From JBEKTY01 sp049515555 (GTDB taxonomy: Bacteria; Planctomycetota; Planctomycetia; Pirellulales; Thermoguttaceae), in assembly GCA_049515555.1 (NCBI GenBank), contig JBEKTY010000015.1, positions 1 to 64,000 on the forward strand: a stretch of DNA of 64,000 nucleotides, read 5' to 3'. Below, piece by piece: positions 1 to 8,559 of the stretch. How positions within the stretch are numbered: the stretch's first letter is position 1; every line of letters starts with the position of its first letter. The translations under genes and the position numbers were made by a program. The notes beneath the pieces are model-generated. The model searched no databases, had not been told where the DNA came from, and saw only the letters and a list, made by a program, of their open reading frames with translations.

Positions 1-24
1 TGCGGCGTGGGTGACGCCGCGCGC

Positions 25-78
25 GACGTTGAGCGTGTGGCTCCGGCCGCGCGCGGCCGAAGCCACACGCTCAACGTC
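25..78. repeat. 18-bp perfect inverted repeat (hairpin)
   Basis: Arms 25-42 and 61-78 are perfect reverse complements of 18 bp. The loop itself contains a GC palindrome (45-58). There is no following T-tract, so it is not an obvious intrinsic terminator. It may be a REP-like palindrome. Confidence 0.8.
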
Positions 79-275
79 TTTACCTATGGAATAGTCATCC
101 CCTAGAAAACACCTGTTGACAAGCTTAGAACAGGGGTGCCACTCGTGTCGCACCCCTTCGGGGTGCCGTTGGGTCAACGCCTCGTGCCCCAGGGTGCGCT
201 CTGGCGCGACCCTGGGCTGCGGGGTTACACGCCTTCGGCGTGGGTATTGAACGGTTAGAAACGCAGCAGTAGTGC

Positions 276-552
276 AACGGGGTCAGACTTTCAATATTCA
301 GTTTGGTTGCCGTTCGACTTGTGCCTTGCGTTCCGCGGCCAGTTCCTTCTGGAGACATTAGGGGGATTTCCGGGCGCAAATAAACTAATTCCCAATCACG
401 CCAAGATTCCGTTATGTGTTTGCGGAATTGGCGCGGGCTACGGGCTATTTGTCAGGGACTTCCACCTGGAAGTGTCGCGATGTGTGACCGCTTTGGTGCG
501 CCACGTTGCTCCACCCACGTGGCAAACTGAATATTGAAAGTCTGACCCCGTT
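276..552. mobile_element. MITE-like element with 30-bp perfect terminal inverted repeats
   Basis: Positions 276-305 and 523-552 are perfect 30-bp reverse complements, beginning AACGGGGTCAGACTTTC. They enclose 217 bp without a credible gene. This structure fits a non-autonomous miniature transposable element. No target-site duplication is evident, and no transposase lies nearby. Confidence 0.6.
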
Positions 553-598
553 CACTCCGTTCACTCCGCGACCGCGGGCTGCTTCTGTTGTTCAACCC

Positions 599-1222
599 TT
601 ACCGTCGAATGCTCAAGACCATAGCCATCCACATCAAAGGAAGACGACCTGCTCCTCTAAAAATAAGCCCGTGTTTCTGGAAGCCTGCCCCGAGCAACAG
701 CTCTGTCAGCGTAGCCCTGCTCCAAAACTTGATGTGCCCGCCATCCCAGAGGGGCGAGAAATGATGATCCCAGCGATTTGCCAGACTGACAACAAGGTTC
801 TTCAGATACCCGTGGTACGGCGTTGAGCAAATTAGTCGCCCTCCAGGTCGGCAAGCGGCGAAGCAACCAGCAGCCCACTGGCGGGGCAAGTAAAGATGCT
901 CAACCACCTCAAGGCTCACGACAACATCGAACCGATCCACGCCAAGTTGCCTGCAAATGTCCGTTCCGATCTCCATGACCTCAAAGCGAATCCCTGGATA
1001 AGCCTCTCGTGCTTGTTCAACGCCTGTTTCGGACGGATCGATTCCAACGACCTCGTATCCGATTTCAGCGAATCGATTTGCCCAGAAGCCGTTGCCGCAT
1101 CCAACGTCCAAGATTCGCTTGTAAGTCTGCTGGACGGGCAGCAAGGGTCGAATGGCTTGCCACAAGTAGTGGTAGTCGAAAGGCTCTGCCGCAGAATTGT
1201 AGCGGAGTGGTTCAACTTTCAT
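599..1222 (-). CDS. class I SAM-dependent methyltransferase
   Basis: A Rossmann-fold methyltransferase of the UbiG/Methyltransf_11-23 type, about 207 residues. The SAM-binding motif I reads ILDVGCGNGFWANRFAE at about residues 30-46, followed by the acidic end of strand 2 (VVGIDPSE) and motif II-like FDVVVSLEVVEHL. The substrate cannot be told; relatives methylate small molecules or cell-surface precursors. The open frame extends upstream to 1375, but the protein begins naturally at the internal ATG at 1222 (MKVEPLRYNS); the extension lacks homology-like sequence. It stands alone, with 237 non-coding bases between it and the dCTP deaminase gene. Confidence 0.8.
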   Translation of the reverse strand: MKVEPLRYNSAAEPFDYHYLWQAIRPLLPVQQTYKRILDVGCGNGFWANRFAEIGYEVVGIDPSETGVEQAREAYPGIRFEVMEIGTDICRQLGVDRFDVVVSLEVVEHLYLPRQWAAGCFAACRPGGRLICSTPYHGYLKNLVVSLANRWDHHFSPLWDGGHIKFWSRATLTELLLGAGFQKHGLIFRGAGRLPLMWMAMVLSIRR

Positions 1223-1459
1223 GGCACTTACACAGGGGGAATAAGCAGGTATGAAGGTCAGACTATCGTAATCGTACTGGTTCAACAATGCAAGCGATGC
1301 TATCCAGGAGAGGTCAGGAGAGGTAAAGGGGACAGGCGCATATAATGGGTGATCTGGCGAACAGCCGCATCGCATCTTCGCCAGTATATGGTGCCCCCTT
1401 TATCTCTCTTCGGCCTCGCGCGGAGCGTGAGGAATACGTAGGCAGTCGTTGCACCGGTC

Positions 1460-2038
1460 CTAAGCGTCGGACCGCTCGGCGCCGAAGAGCAGCGTCCGTT
1501 GCGGGTCGTTCGCGCCCCGGGGGCCGAACTCCTTGAACAGCAAACTGGGCTGGATGTCGGTATTGTGCTGGTACTTGTCGCTGGCGTACTCGGTGAAGGT
1601 GCCGGAGATGTCGTGGTAGAAGATCTGGCAGATGGCCACGCCGGCGTAGATTCGCACGGGCTGGACGGCGAACATCTCCAGGGTCCAGTAGCCGCAGAAG
1701 CCCACGTCGCCGAAGCCGGCCGTGACGTGCACGAACAGCCCCAGCCGGCCGATCGACGAGCGGCCCTCGATCATGGGCACGAAGCCGTGGGTTTCAGTCC
1801 GCTCGGCGGTGCGGCCCAAGTAGAGCTGGCTAGGCTGCAGGACCAGGCCTTCCGGCGGAATGGCCATCCGCCGCACCCGGTTGGCCCGCCGCATGTCCAG
1901 CACGACTTCCTCGTACACCATGAGCGTGTCGTGCAGCGCCAGGTTGTAGCTGTTGGGGTTCAGGCGCGAATCGTCGAAGGGGTCGATGATGATCTTCCCC
2001 CCCAGGTGTCGGCGGATCTCGTGGCCGGAAAGAACCAT
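1460..2038 (-). CDS. dcd: dCTP deaminase
   Basis: A 192-residue protein of the dCTP deaminase/dUTPase fold, converting dCTP to dUTP (or to dUMP in bifunctional members) for thymidylate synthesis. The diagnostic segment EGRSSIGRLGLFVHVTAGFG (about residues 91-110) is followed by DVGFCGYWTLEM, which holds the catalytic Glu of the TLE motif. The length is normal for the family. It starts 4 bp after the stop of the endonuclease III gene, so the two are probably cotranscribed. Whether it is mono- or bifunctional cannot be decided by reading alone. Confidence 0.93.
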   Translation of the reverse strand: MVLSGHEIRRHLGGKIIIDPFDDSRLNPNSYNLALHDTLMVYEEVVLDMRRANRVRRMAIPPEGLVLQPSQLYLGRTAERTETHGFVPMIEGRSSIGRLGLFVHVTAGFGDVGFCGYWTLEMFAVQPVRIYAGVAICQIFYHDISGTFTEYASDKYQHNTDIQPSLLFKEFGPRGANDPQRTLLFGAERSDA

Positions 2039-2042
2039 TGTA

Positions 2043-2771
2043 TTACTGCTTCTCCGAAACGCCGATCCGCGGGCAGATCGACCCCAGGGGGCACACTCCG
2101 CACTTGGGGCTCCGCGCCGTGCAGCACTCCCGGCCGTGCCGGATCATGCGATGGCTGAAGGCCACCCATTCCTTGCGGGGAAGCTGCTGCTGGAGATCGG
2201 TTTCGATCTTCTCGGGGTCTTTCTGGCGGGTCAGGCCCAGCCGCCGGCTGATGCGTGCCACGTGGGTGTCGACGACCACGCCCGAGGCGACGTGGAAGGC
2301 CGTGCCCAGCACGACGTTGGCCGTTTTTCGGCCCACGCCCGGCAGCGCCACGAGCTCATCCAGGTCCGGCGGCACCTGGCCGCCGTGCCGCTCGGCCAGA
2401 ATCCGGCAGGCGTTTTGGATGTTCTTGGCCTTGTTGCGGAAGAAGCCGGTGGGCTGCACGTCGCGCTCGAGCTCGGCCAGCGAAGCGCCGGCGTAATGGG
2501 CCGCCGTGGGGTACTTCCGGAACAAGTCCTTGGTCACCAGGTTCACCCGCAGGTCGGTGCACTGGGCCGAAAGGATCGTGGCCACCAGCAGTTCCAGGGG
2601 CGTGCGAAAATCCAGCGAGCACTTGGCGTGGGGATACTGGCGGCGCAGGCCGGCGACCACGGCGGCGGCATGCTTTGCCGCCCGGGTCGAAAGGGCCGGC
2701 CGGCCGGGCCGCGGCGGGGCCTTCTGCGCCCGGGCGGAAACGCCGCAGTGGCTCTCGGCGGATTCGGCCAT
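2043..2771 (-). CDS. nth: endonuclease III (DNA glycosylase/AP lyase)
   Basis: A 242-residue base-excision repair enzyme that removes oxidised pyrimidines and cleaves AP sites. It has the helix-hairpin-helix LPGVGRKTANVVLG with the catalytic Lys, then VDTHVARISRRLGL with the catalytic Asp. The C-terminal 4Fe-4S loop has Cys spacing C-x6-C-x2-C-x5-C (CTARSPKCGVCPLGSIC). The ATG at 2771 is chosen because the N-terminal tail is short and basic as expected; the frame stays open far upstream, but that part is antisense to the LON-domain gene. It is upstream of and probably cotranscribed with dcd. Confidence 0.94.
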   Translation of the reverse strand: MAESAESHCGVSARAQKAPPRPGRPALSTRAAKHAAAVVAGLRRQYPHAKCSLDFRTPLELLVATILSAQCTDLRVNLVTKDLFRKYPTAAHYAGASLAELERDVQPTGFFRNKAKNIQNACRILAERHGGQVPPDLDELVALPGVGRKTANVVLGTAFHVASGVVVDTHVARISRRLGLTRQKDPEKIETDLQQQLPRKEWVAFSHRMIRHGRECCTARSPKCGVCPLGSICPRIGVSEKQ

Positions 2772-2990
2772 GGCCCCCTCGGGATCGGGATCTCTTGCGC
2801 TGGCAGGTCGTTTGCGGTCGCCGGTTGATTGTCGGCACTGCCCGGCGGATGTCAAGGGGGTTGGCCTTCCCGCCCGGAGCGGCCTATAATTTCCACAGGG
2901 CCGAGAGTCCGGGGGTCCCCTTCCGGTCGGCCCCAAGCATTGATTGCCGGGGCGGCCACGTACAACTCCCCGTTTCCTTGCGGGTGGGCG

Positions 2991-3695
2991 ATGTCGAGCT
3001 TCGAGGATTTGTCGTTTCCGCGCGAGAGTTTTTCCGGCACGGCACGACTGTTCCCGCTGCCGAACCTGGTCCTGTTCCCCCACGTGATGCAGCCGTTGCA
3101 CGTCTTCGAGGCCCGCTACCGGCTGCTCCTGGAAGACGCCCTGGCCGGCGATCGGCTGATGGCCATGGCCTTGTTGGCCCCCGGTTGGCAGAAGGATTAC
3201 GAGGGCCGGCCCCCGCTCTATCCGATGGCCTGTCTGGCCCGCGTGACGACCTACCATCGCCTGGAAGACGGCACCTACAACCTGCTGATTCTGGGGCTGC
3301 GTCGGGCCAGGCTGTTGCGGGAATTGCAGCCGCTGAAATCGTATCGCGAGGCGGAGGTGGAGCTGTGCGAGGAGGGCCCGCCGCCCGAGGACGGCCTCCT
3401 GCGCGGACCGCTTCAGCGGCGACTCCGCGAGGCGCTGCTCCGCACGCTGCCCATGCTGCAAGAGGCCCAGGAGCAAATGGACCAGCTTCTGGCCTCCGAC
3501 GTGCCCCTGGGGGTGCTGACCGACGTGCTGTGCTTCATGCTGAACGTCGACGTGGGCCGCAAGCAGGCCCTGCTGGCCGAGACGAATGTCCATCGCCGGG
3601 CCGAGTTGCTGCTGACGCACATGGCCGGCGCCGCCGGCGGGGCCTTCAATCCCTGCCTCTCAGGCGGCTTCCCGCCGCCGTTCAGCGCGAACTGA
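2991..3695 (+). CDS. LON substrate-binding domain protein
   Basis: A 234-residue protein made almost only of the Lon N-terminal (ATP-dependent protease La substrate-binding) domain. The start of the domain is plain: LFPLPNLVLFPHVMQPLHVF at about residues 20-39, followed by the typical FEARYR and a middle GR-type strand region. There is no AAA or protease domain, so it is a stand-alone LON protein as found in many bacteria; its role is unknown. It is divergent from nth with a 219-bp gap. The ATG at 2991 gives the canonical N-terminus. Confidence 0.85.
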   Translation: MSSFEDLSFPRESFSGTARLFPLPNLVLFPHVMQPLHVFEARYRLLLEDALAGDRLMAMALLAPGWQKDYEGRPPLYPMACLARVTTYHRLEDGTYNLLILGLRRARLLRELQPLKSYREAEVELCEEGPPPEDGLLRGPLQRRLREALLRTLPMLQEAQEQMDQLLASDVPLGVLTDVLCFMLNVDVGRKQALLAETNVHRRAELLLTHMAGAAGGAFNPCLSGGFPPPFSAN

Positions 3696-3710
3696 GGCCC
3701 GCGTGCCAAA

Positions 3711-3787
3711 GTATCAGGCACACTCCGTGTGCCGCTGGCCAAGCCTTTCTACGCTTCAGCGGACGGCACACGGAGTGTGCCTGATAC
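3711..3787. repeat. 24-bp inverted repeat of the CGGCACAC-GTGTGCCG family
   Basis: Arms 3711-3734 and 3764-3787 are perfect 24-bp reverse complements, and each arm contains the small palindrome GGCACACTCCGTGTGCC. It lies just after the LON-domain gene and before folE. The same palindrome recurs at 9513 and, in variant form, at 21181. Confidence 0.85.
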
Positions 3788-3887
3788 GTTCCACACGCGA
3801 ACTGAGCAGGGTGCACCGCCTTGACGGCCCCCCCCCGGTGCCGTAAGATGTTGTTCTGAGCGTATCGATCGCGAGGCAGAGGTCACA

Positions 3888-4553
3888 ATGGCATCCGGCG
3901 ACGGCGAGAACGACACCCAGGCCGCGACCGGCCAAGGCGGCCAGCCGCCGGCCGCCGAGCGAGTCCGGCGCCGGGCCGATCATCCGCGGATCGATCATCC
4001 GCGGATCGAGCGGGCCGTGCGGGAGATCCTGCTGGCCGTGGGCGAAGACCCGGATCGCGAGGGCTTGCGGGAGACCCCGGCCCGAGTGGCCCGGATGTAC
4101 GGCGAATTGTTCGCCGGATTGTATGAAGATCCTCGGCGGCATCTGAAGCAGTTCTTCAGCGAACGGTGCGACGAGGTAGTTCTCGTCCGCGACATCAGCT
4201 TCCAGAGCATGTGCGAGCATCACTTGCTGCCTTTCCTGGGCAAGGCGCACGTGGCGTATTTGCCCGGCTCGCGCCTGGTGGGGCTGAGCAAGCTGGCCCG
4301 CGTCGTCGAGGTCGTCGCCCGGCGTCCCCAGGTGCAGGAACGCATGACCGAGCAGATCGCCGACCTGCTGGTCGAGGAGTTGCACGCCAAGGGGGTGGCC
4401 GTGGTGATCGAGGCCGAGCACACCTGCATGACCATCCGCGGCGTGCGGAAACCGGGCGCGCTGTGCGTCACCTCGGCCATGAAGGGCGTGTTCCGTACGG
4501 GTTCTTCCACCCGCGCCGAGCTGCTGACCCTGATCTACGGGAACCACCGCTGA
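3888..4553 (+). CDS. folE: GTP cyclohydrolase I
   Basis: A 221-residue enzyme that converts GTP to dihydroneopterin triphosphate, the first step of folate/pterin synthesis. The zinc and catalytic residues are visible in SMCEHHLLPFLGKAHVAYLP (about residues 105-124) and EAEHTCMTIRGVRKPGA (about 175-191). The first 40 residues are a variable polar tail and include a tandem DHPRI-DHPRI duplication (about 32-41). The start ATG at 3888 has an AGAGG ribosome-binding site. It is followed after 22 bp by the FAD/Fe-S gene on the same strand. Confidence 0.96.
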   Translation: MASGDGENDTQAATGQGGQPPAAERVRRRADHPRIDHPRIERAVREILLAVGEDPDREGLRETPARVARMYGELFAGLYEDPRRHLKQFFSERCDEVVLVRDISFQSMCEHHLLPFLGKAHVAYLPGSRLVGLSKLARVVEVVARRPQVQERMTEQIADLLVEELHAKGVAVVIEAEHTCMTIRGVRKPGALCVTSAMKGVFRTGSSTRAELLTLIYGNHR

Positions 4554-4575
4554 GTTGTCTTGCAGGCCTCCGGCC

Positions 4576-7545
4576 ATGGATCAACTCGATCAGCAGCGGC
4601 AGCGGCTTCAGGAGGATCTGCGGGGGCTGATTTCGGGCGAGGTCCGCTGCGACGACGTGTACGTGCAGCTTTACGCCAGCGATGCGAGCATTTACGAGAT
4701 CCGGCCGCTGGCGGTGGTCCTGCCCCGCTCGGCGGCCGACGTGGTGGCCTGCGTGCGGTATGCGGTCGACACGCGGATCCCCGTGCATGCCCGCGGCGCC
4801 GGCAGCGGCGTGGCCGGTGAATCGCTGGGTCCCGGGCTGGTCCTCGATTTCTCCAAGCATCTGCGGCGGATTCTGCGCGTCGAGCGGGAAACGGTCCGCC
4901 TGCAGAGCGGCGTGGTGCACGAGCGGCTGAACACCTACCTGCGGCCGCAGGAGCGCTTGTTCGGCCCCGACCCGTCCAACAGCGCCGTCACCACCGTGGG
5001 CGGCATGATCGCCATCGACGCCGCCGGCGCCCGCTGGCTGAAGCACGGCTCGGTCCGCCGTCACGTCCGCAGCCTGCAGGCCGTCTTGGCCGACGGCCAG
5101 ATGCTCGAGCTGGGTTGCGAGCCGCTTGTCGAGGGCCAAAGCACCGACCCCAGCCCCCGCAAACGCGAGCTGGTCAACCGCCTGGCGGCGATCCTGGCCG
5201 CAGGGGCCGAGTTGATCCGGGCCGGCCAGCCGAAAAGCCCCTTGAGCCGCTGCGGCTACAACCTGGCCGATGCCCTCCGCCCGGACGCCATCGACATGGC
5301 CGGCCTGCTGGTCGGCTCGGAGGGCACCCTGGCCCTCGTGACCGAGGCCACCTTGGCCACGCAACCGCTGCCGCGGCATCGGGGCGTGATCCTGCTGCTG
5401 TTCGAGAGCCTGGAGCGGGCGTCGCGGGCGGTGGCCCGCATCCTCCCCTGGCAGCCCACGGCCTGCGAGCTGATGGACCGCCGCCACCTGAGCCTGGCCC
5501 GCGAGAGCGAAGTCCGCTTCGACCTCCTCATTCCCGCCGAGACCGAGGCCCTGTTGCTGGTCGAGTTCCAGGGCGACGAGCCGGCCGAGCTCCGCCAGCG
5601 CATGCGCGGTTTGATCGACGACGTGCAGCAGCAGAGCCACCTGGCCTTCGGCACCCGCCAGGCATTCGACCAGGCCGAGGCCGAGCTGTTCTGGCGGCTG
5701 TCCGATCGGGCCCAGCCGCTGCTGTACCGCCTGAAGGGCCCCAGCCGGCCGGTGCCGGTGGTCGAAGACGTCGCCGTACCGCCTGAAATTCTGCCCGATT
5801 TCCTGGTGGCCATGCAGAACGTACTCAAGCGCCGCCAGGTGACGGCCTCGCTGGTGTGCCACGCGGGCCACGGGCAGCTCCACATCCAGCCCTTGCTCGA
5901 TCTGGACGATCCCAACGACGTACAGCGCATGCGGCTCGTGGCCGACGAACTGTACGAGGAGGTGTTCCGCGTGGGCGGCACGATCGGCGGCGAACATGCC
6001 TACGGGCTGAGCCGCACCGCCTTCCTCCGCCGGCAGGCCGGGGCGATGTACGACGTGCTGTGCCAGGTGAAGCAGGCCTTCGATCCCAACAACCTTTTCA
6101 ATCCGGGCAAGATCGTGGGCGACGACGCCGAGTTGATGACCCGCCATTTGCGGCCGCCGATCCGCGTGCGCAGTACGGGCCCCGAGGCGGAGTCGGCCCC
6201 CTTGCGCGATCTGGTCGAGTTGCAGTTGGACTGGGACCCGGAGCGGGTGACGGGCGTCACGGCCACCTGCAACCGCTGCGGCGAGTGCCGCACGCAGGCC
6301 CCGCCGGCCCGCATGTGCCCGATCTTCCGCTTCGCCCCGGCCGAGGAGGCCTCGCCGCGGGCCAAGGCCAACCTCATCCGCGGCGTGCTGGCCGGCAGCG
6401 TCGAGCTCAGCCGCCTGACCAGCGACGAGTTCAAGGACGTGGCCGACCTGTGCGTCCACTGCCACTCCTGCCGCCTGGAATGTCCCGCCGGCGTGGACAT
6501 CCCCAAGCTCATGATGGAGGGCAAGCGGGCCTACGTGGCGGCCAACGGCCTGCGGCTGGCCGATTGGGCCATGACGCGGCTGGATCTGCTGGCGGCCGCG
6601 GGCGGCGCCGTGGCCCCCCTGGCGAATTGGGCCCTGCGGAACCGGCAGATGCGCTGGCTGCTGGAGAAGACGCTGGGCATCGCCCAGGGCCGCAAACTGC
6701 CGCGCGTCGCCCGGCGGAGCTTCCTGCGCCGCGCCGCCCGCCGCCGCCTGACCCGGCCGGGCCGCCGCAGCGGCCAGAAGGTCCTCTATTTCGTCGATAC
6801 CTTCGCCAACTATCACGACCCCCAGTTGGCCGAGGCCCTGGTGAGCGTGCTGAAGCACAACGGGGTATCGGTCTACGTGCATCCGGAGCAATGGTCCTCC
6901 GGCATGCCCTCGATCGCCTGCGGGGCGCTGGATCATGCCCGGGCCGTCGCCCGCCACAACGTGGCCCTCCTGGCCGACGCCGTGCGGCAGGGCTACCACG
7001 TACTGGCCACCGAGCCCGCCGCCGCCGTATGCCTGACCCACGAATACCTGCACCTGGTCGACGACGACGATGCCCGGCTGCTGGCCGCCCATAGCGGCGA
7101 GGCCTGCAGCTACCTGTGGAAGATGCACCTTACCGGCGGGCTGCAACTGGATTTCAAAGCCATCCACGCCAGTCTGGGATACCACACGCCTTGCCATCTG
7201 CGGGCCCTGGGGGTCGGCACGCCCGGCGAAAACCTGTTGGGCCTGATCCCGGGGTTGCGGGTGCACCACGTGGAACAGGGCTGCTCCGGCATGGCCGGCA
7301 CCTTCGGACTCCTGCACCGCAACTACCGCAGCAGTCTGCGGGCAGGCTGGGGGCTGATCTCCCGCCTCCGCGACGCCTCGATCCAGGCCGGCGCCACCGA
7401 GTGCAGCGCCTGCAAGATCCAAATGGAGCAGGGCACCACCAAACGCACCTTCCACCCCATAAAACTCCTGGCCCTGGCCTACGGCCTGATGCCGGAACTC
7501 GCCGCCACGCTGACCACCCCCGGCGAGGATCTGATAGTCAGTTAA
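4576..7545 (+). CDS. FAD-linked oxidase / Fe-S / CCG-domain oxidoreductase (D-lactate dehydrogenase-like)
   Basis: A 989-residue fusion. An N-terminal FAD-binding-4 (PCMH) domain (about 40-190; HARGAGSGVAGESLG and TTVGGMIAIDAAGARW) is followed by the FAD-oxidase C-terminal domain (about 200-520), two 4Fe-4S motifs (CNRCGECRTQAP...CP and CVHCHSCRLECP, about 565-645), and cysteine-rich CCG repeats at the C-terminus (YHTPCHLRALG, GCSGMAGTFG, ECSACKIQME). Such proteins oxidise 2-hydroxyacids such as D-lactate or glycolate and pass electrons to the chain. One CCG motif reads CSG instead of CCG. ATG 4576 is chosen; a TTG at 4555 is also possible. The YkgJ-type gene follows after 6 bp, so the two are probably cotranscribed. 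Confidence 0.88.
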   Translation: MDQLDQQRQRLQEDLRGLISGEVRCDDVYVQLYASDASIYEIRPLAVVLPRSAADVVACVRYAVDTRIPVHARGAGSGVAGESLGPGLVLDFSKHLRRILRVERETVRLQSGVVHERLNTYLRPQERLFGPDPSNSAVTTVGGMIAIDAAGARWLKHGSVRRHVRSLQAVLADGQMLELGCEPLVEGQSTDPSPRKRELVNRLAAILAAGAELIRAGQPKSPLSRCGYNLADALRPDAIDMAGLLVGSEGTLALVTEATLATQPLPRHRGVILLLFESLERASRAVARILPWQPTACELMDRRHLSLARESEVRFDLLIPAETEALLLVEFQGDEPAELRQRMRGLIDDVQQQSHLAFGTRQAFDQAEAELFWRLSDRAQPLLYRLKGPSRPVPVVEDVAVPPEILPDFLVAMQNVLKRRQVTASLVCHAGHGQLHIQPLLDLDDPNDVQRMRLVADELYEEVFRVGGTIGGEHAYGLSRTAFLRRQAGAMYDVLCQVKQAFDPNNLFNPGKIVGDDAELMTRHLRPPIRVRSTGPEAESAPLRDLVELQLDWDPERVTGVTATCNRCGECRTQAPPARMCPIFRFAPAEEASPRAKANLIRGVLAGSVELSRLTSDEFKDVADLCVHCHSCRLECPAGVDIPKLMMEGKRAYVAANGLRLADWAMTRLDLLAAAGGAVAPLANWALRNRQMRWLLEKTLGIAQGRKLPRVARRSFLRRAARRRLTRPGRRSGQKVLYFVDTFANYHDPQLAEALVSVLKHNGVSVYVHPEQWSSGMPSIACGALDHARAVARHNVALLADAVRQGYHVLATEPAAAVCLTHEYLHLVDDDDARLLAAHSGEACSYLWKMHLTGGLQLDFKAIHASLGYHTPCHLRALGVGTPGENLLGLIPGLRVHHVEQGCSGMAGTFGLLHRNYRSSLRAGWGLISRLRDASIQAGATECSACKIQMEQGTTKRTFHPIKLLALAYGLMPELAATLTTPGEDLIVS

Positions 7546-7551
7546 ACGATT

Positions 7552-7968
7552 ATGTCCGAGCAGCTATGGTATCATGCGGGTTTGCGGTTCCAGTGTACCG
7601 GTTGCGGCGGCTGCTGCACCGGCGAGCCGGGTTACGTCTGGCTGAGCGGGCGGGAGATCGCCGCCCTGGCCGCGCCGCTGGGGATCGAGGTCGAGGAGTT
7701 CGAGCGGCGCTACGTCCGCCGGGTCGGCATCCGTAAGAGCCTCATCGAGTTTCCCAACGGCGACTGCGTTTTCTTTCACGCCGAGAGCCGCACCTGCCAG
7801 GTCTACGACCACCGGCCGCGGCAGTGCCGGAGCTGGCCCTTCTGGGCGTCGAACCTAGCCACGCCCGTTGCCTGGGAGCAGATGTGCCGCCGCTGCCCGG
7901 GCGGCAACCGCGGCCGGCTGGTCCCGCTGGCGACGATCGAGCGCCAGTCGGGCCTGCTGCGGCTGTGA
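7552..7968 (+). CDS. YkgJ family cysteine-cluster protein
   Basis: A 138-residue protein with the N-terminal cluster FQCTGCGGCCTGEPGYVW and later cysteines in DCVFF, CQVYDHRPRQCRSWPF and CRRCPGG. This is the YkgJ (CxxCxxCC) pattern, thought to chelate zinc or an iron-sulphur cluster; the biochemical role is unproven. It begins 6 bp after the large FAD/Fe-S oxidoreductase and may help mature or partner that enzyme. Its stop is 1 bp from the stop of the convergent tsaE gene, so no room for a terminator exists between them. Confidence 0.85.
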   Translation: MSEQLWYHAGLRFQCTGCGGCCTGEPGYVWLSGREIAALAAPLGIEVEEFERRYVRRVGIRKSLIEFPNGDCVFFHAESRTCQVYDHRPRQCRSWPFWASNLATPVAWEQMCRRCPGGNRGRLVPLATIERQSGLLRL

Positions 7969-7969
7969 C

Positions 7970-8467
7970 TTAGCCCATTGCCTCCCGCAGTCGGGCCACG
8001 ACTTGCCCGCAACGCGGGCCGCCGGCCGATATCTCGAACCGCCGCGACTCCGGGCCGGTGACTTCAATGCAGACGTCGACCCGATCGGCGGGCAGACAGC
8101 CCTCGACCCGATCGGCCCATTCGACCAGCACCAGTCCGCCGCTCTCGAAATACTCGTCCGGGCCAAGCTGCAGGAACTCGTCCTCGTCGCGCAGGCGATA
8201 GGCGTCGATATGATAGACCGTCTGCCGACCCTGGTACTCCTGAATGAGCACGAAGGTGGGGCTGACAACGGCGCGGCGATCGACGCCGCAGGCCTCGGCC
8301 ACCGCCTGCACCAATCGCGTCTTGCCGGCGCCCAGGGTGCCGCGGAGGGCGACGGTGGCATTGTGGGGAAGGACCTTGGCCAAGGCGGCCCCCAGGGCCG
8401 CGGTGGCCGCCTCGTCGGCCGCGTCATAACGGAAACAGTCCATCGCCCGCTCCACGGGGACTTTCAT
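7970..8467 (-). CDS. tsaE: tRNA threonylcarbamoyladenosine biosynthesis ATPase TsaE
   Basis: A 165-residue P-loop ATPase that works with TsaB and TsaD to make t6A37 in ANN-decoding tRNAs. Walker A is GTLGAGKT (about residues 43-50), with VSPTFVLIQEY and the typical VEWADRVEG near the C-terminus. The start is ATG 8467. The frame is open up to a TTG at 8563 that overlaps the thiL stop, but those 32 codons are made from a palindromic repeat (8471-8537) and are Cys/Trp-rich, so they are not taken as coding. thiL lies upstream on the same strand. Confidence 0.92.
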   Translation of the reverse strand: MKVPVERAMDCFRYDAADEAATAALGAALAKVLPHNATVALRGTLGAGKTRLVQAVAEACGVDRRAVVSPTFVLIQEYQGRQTVYHIDAYRLRDEDEFLQLGPDEYFESGGLVLVEWADRVEGCLPADRVDVCIEVTGPESRRFEISAGGPRCGQVVARLREAMG

Positions 8468-8470
8468 TGC

Positions 8471-8537
8471 TGTGTGCCACTGCTGGCTTGTCCAGCAGTG
8501 TGAGCAGCACTGCTGGGCAAGCCAGCAGTGGCACACA
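8471..8537. repeat. paired 23-bp palindromes (CACTGCTGG family)
   Basis: Two palindromic units with 9-bp arms CACTGCTGG/CCAGCAGTG around a 5-base loop lie at 8478-8500 and 8508-8530. Together they form a larger inverted repeat between thiL and tsaE. Related units with arms CACGGTTGG or CACTGCTGG occur at 17975 and 35294-35346. The pair may act as a REP-like RNA stabiliser or attenuator. Confidence 0.85.
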
Positions 8538-8559
8538 ATTCCGGCACAAACCAAAAGCC

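Larger units (their letters stand above)
1..598. other. gene-free left end, repeats only
   Basis: No convincing coding sequence is seen in this stretch. The short open frames have no recognisable protein signature and overlap inverted repeats. It holds a long hairpin (25-78) and an element bounded by 30-bp terminal inverted repeats (276-552). It ends at the 3' end of a methyltransferase gene on the minus strand. Confidence 0.6.

Noticed and set aside
3711..3787. Intrinsic terminator after the LON-domain gene
   Set aside because: The hairpin has no T-tract and belongs to a dispersed palindrome family.
4468..7455. A 995-codon open frame on the minus strand opposite the FAD/Fe-S gene
   Set aside because: It is a shadow of the GC-rich plus-strand gene, rich in Gly/Ala/His/Gln with no recognisable domain. 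The plus strand carries clear FAD and Fe-S motifs.
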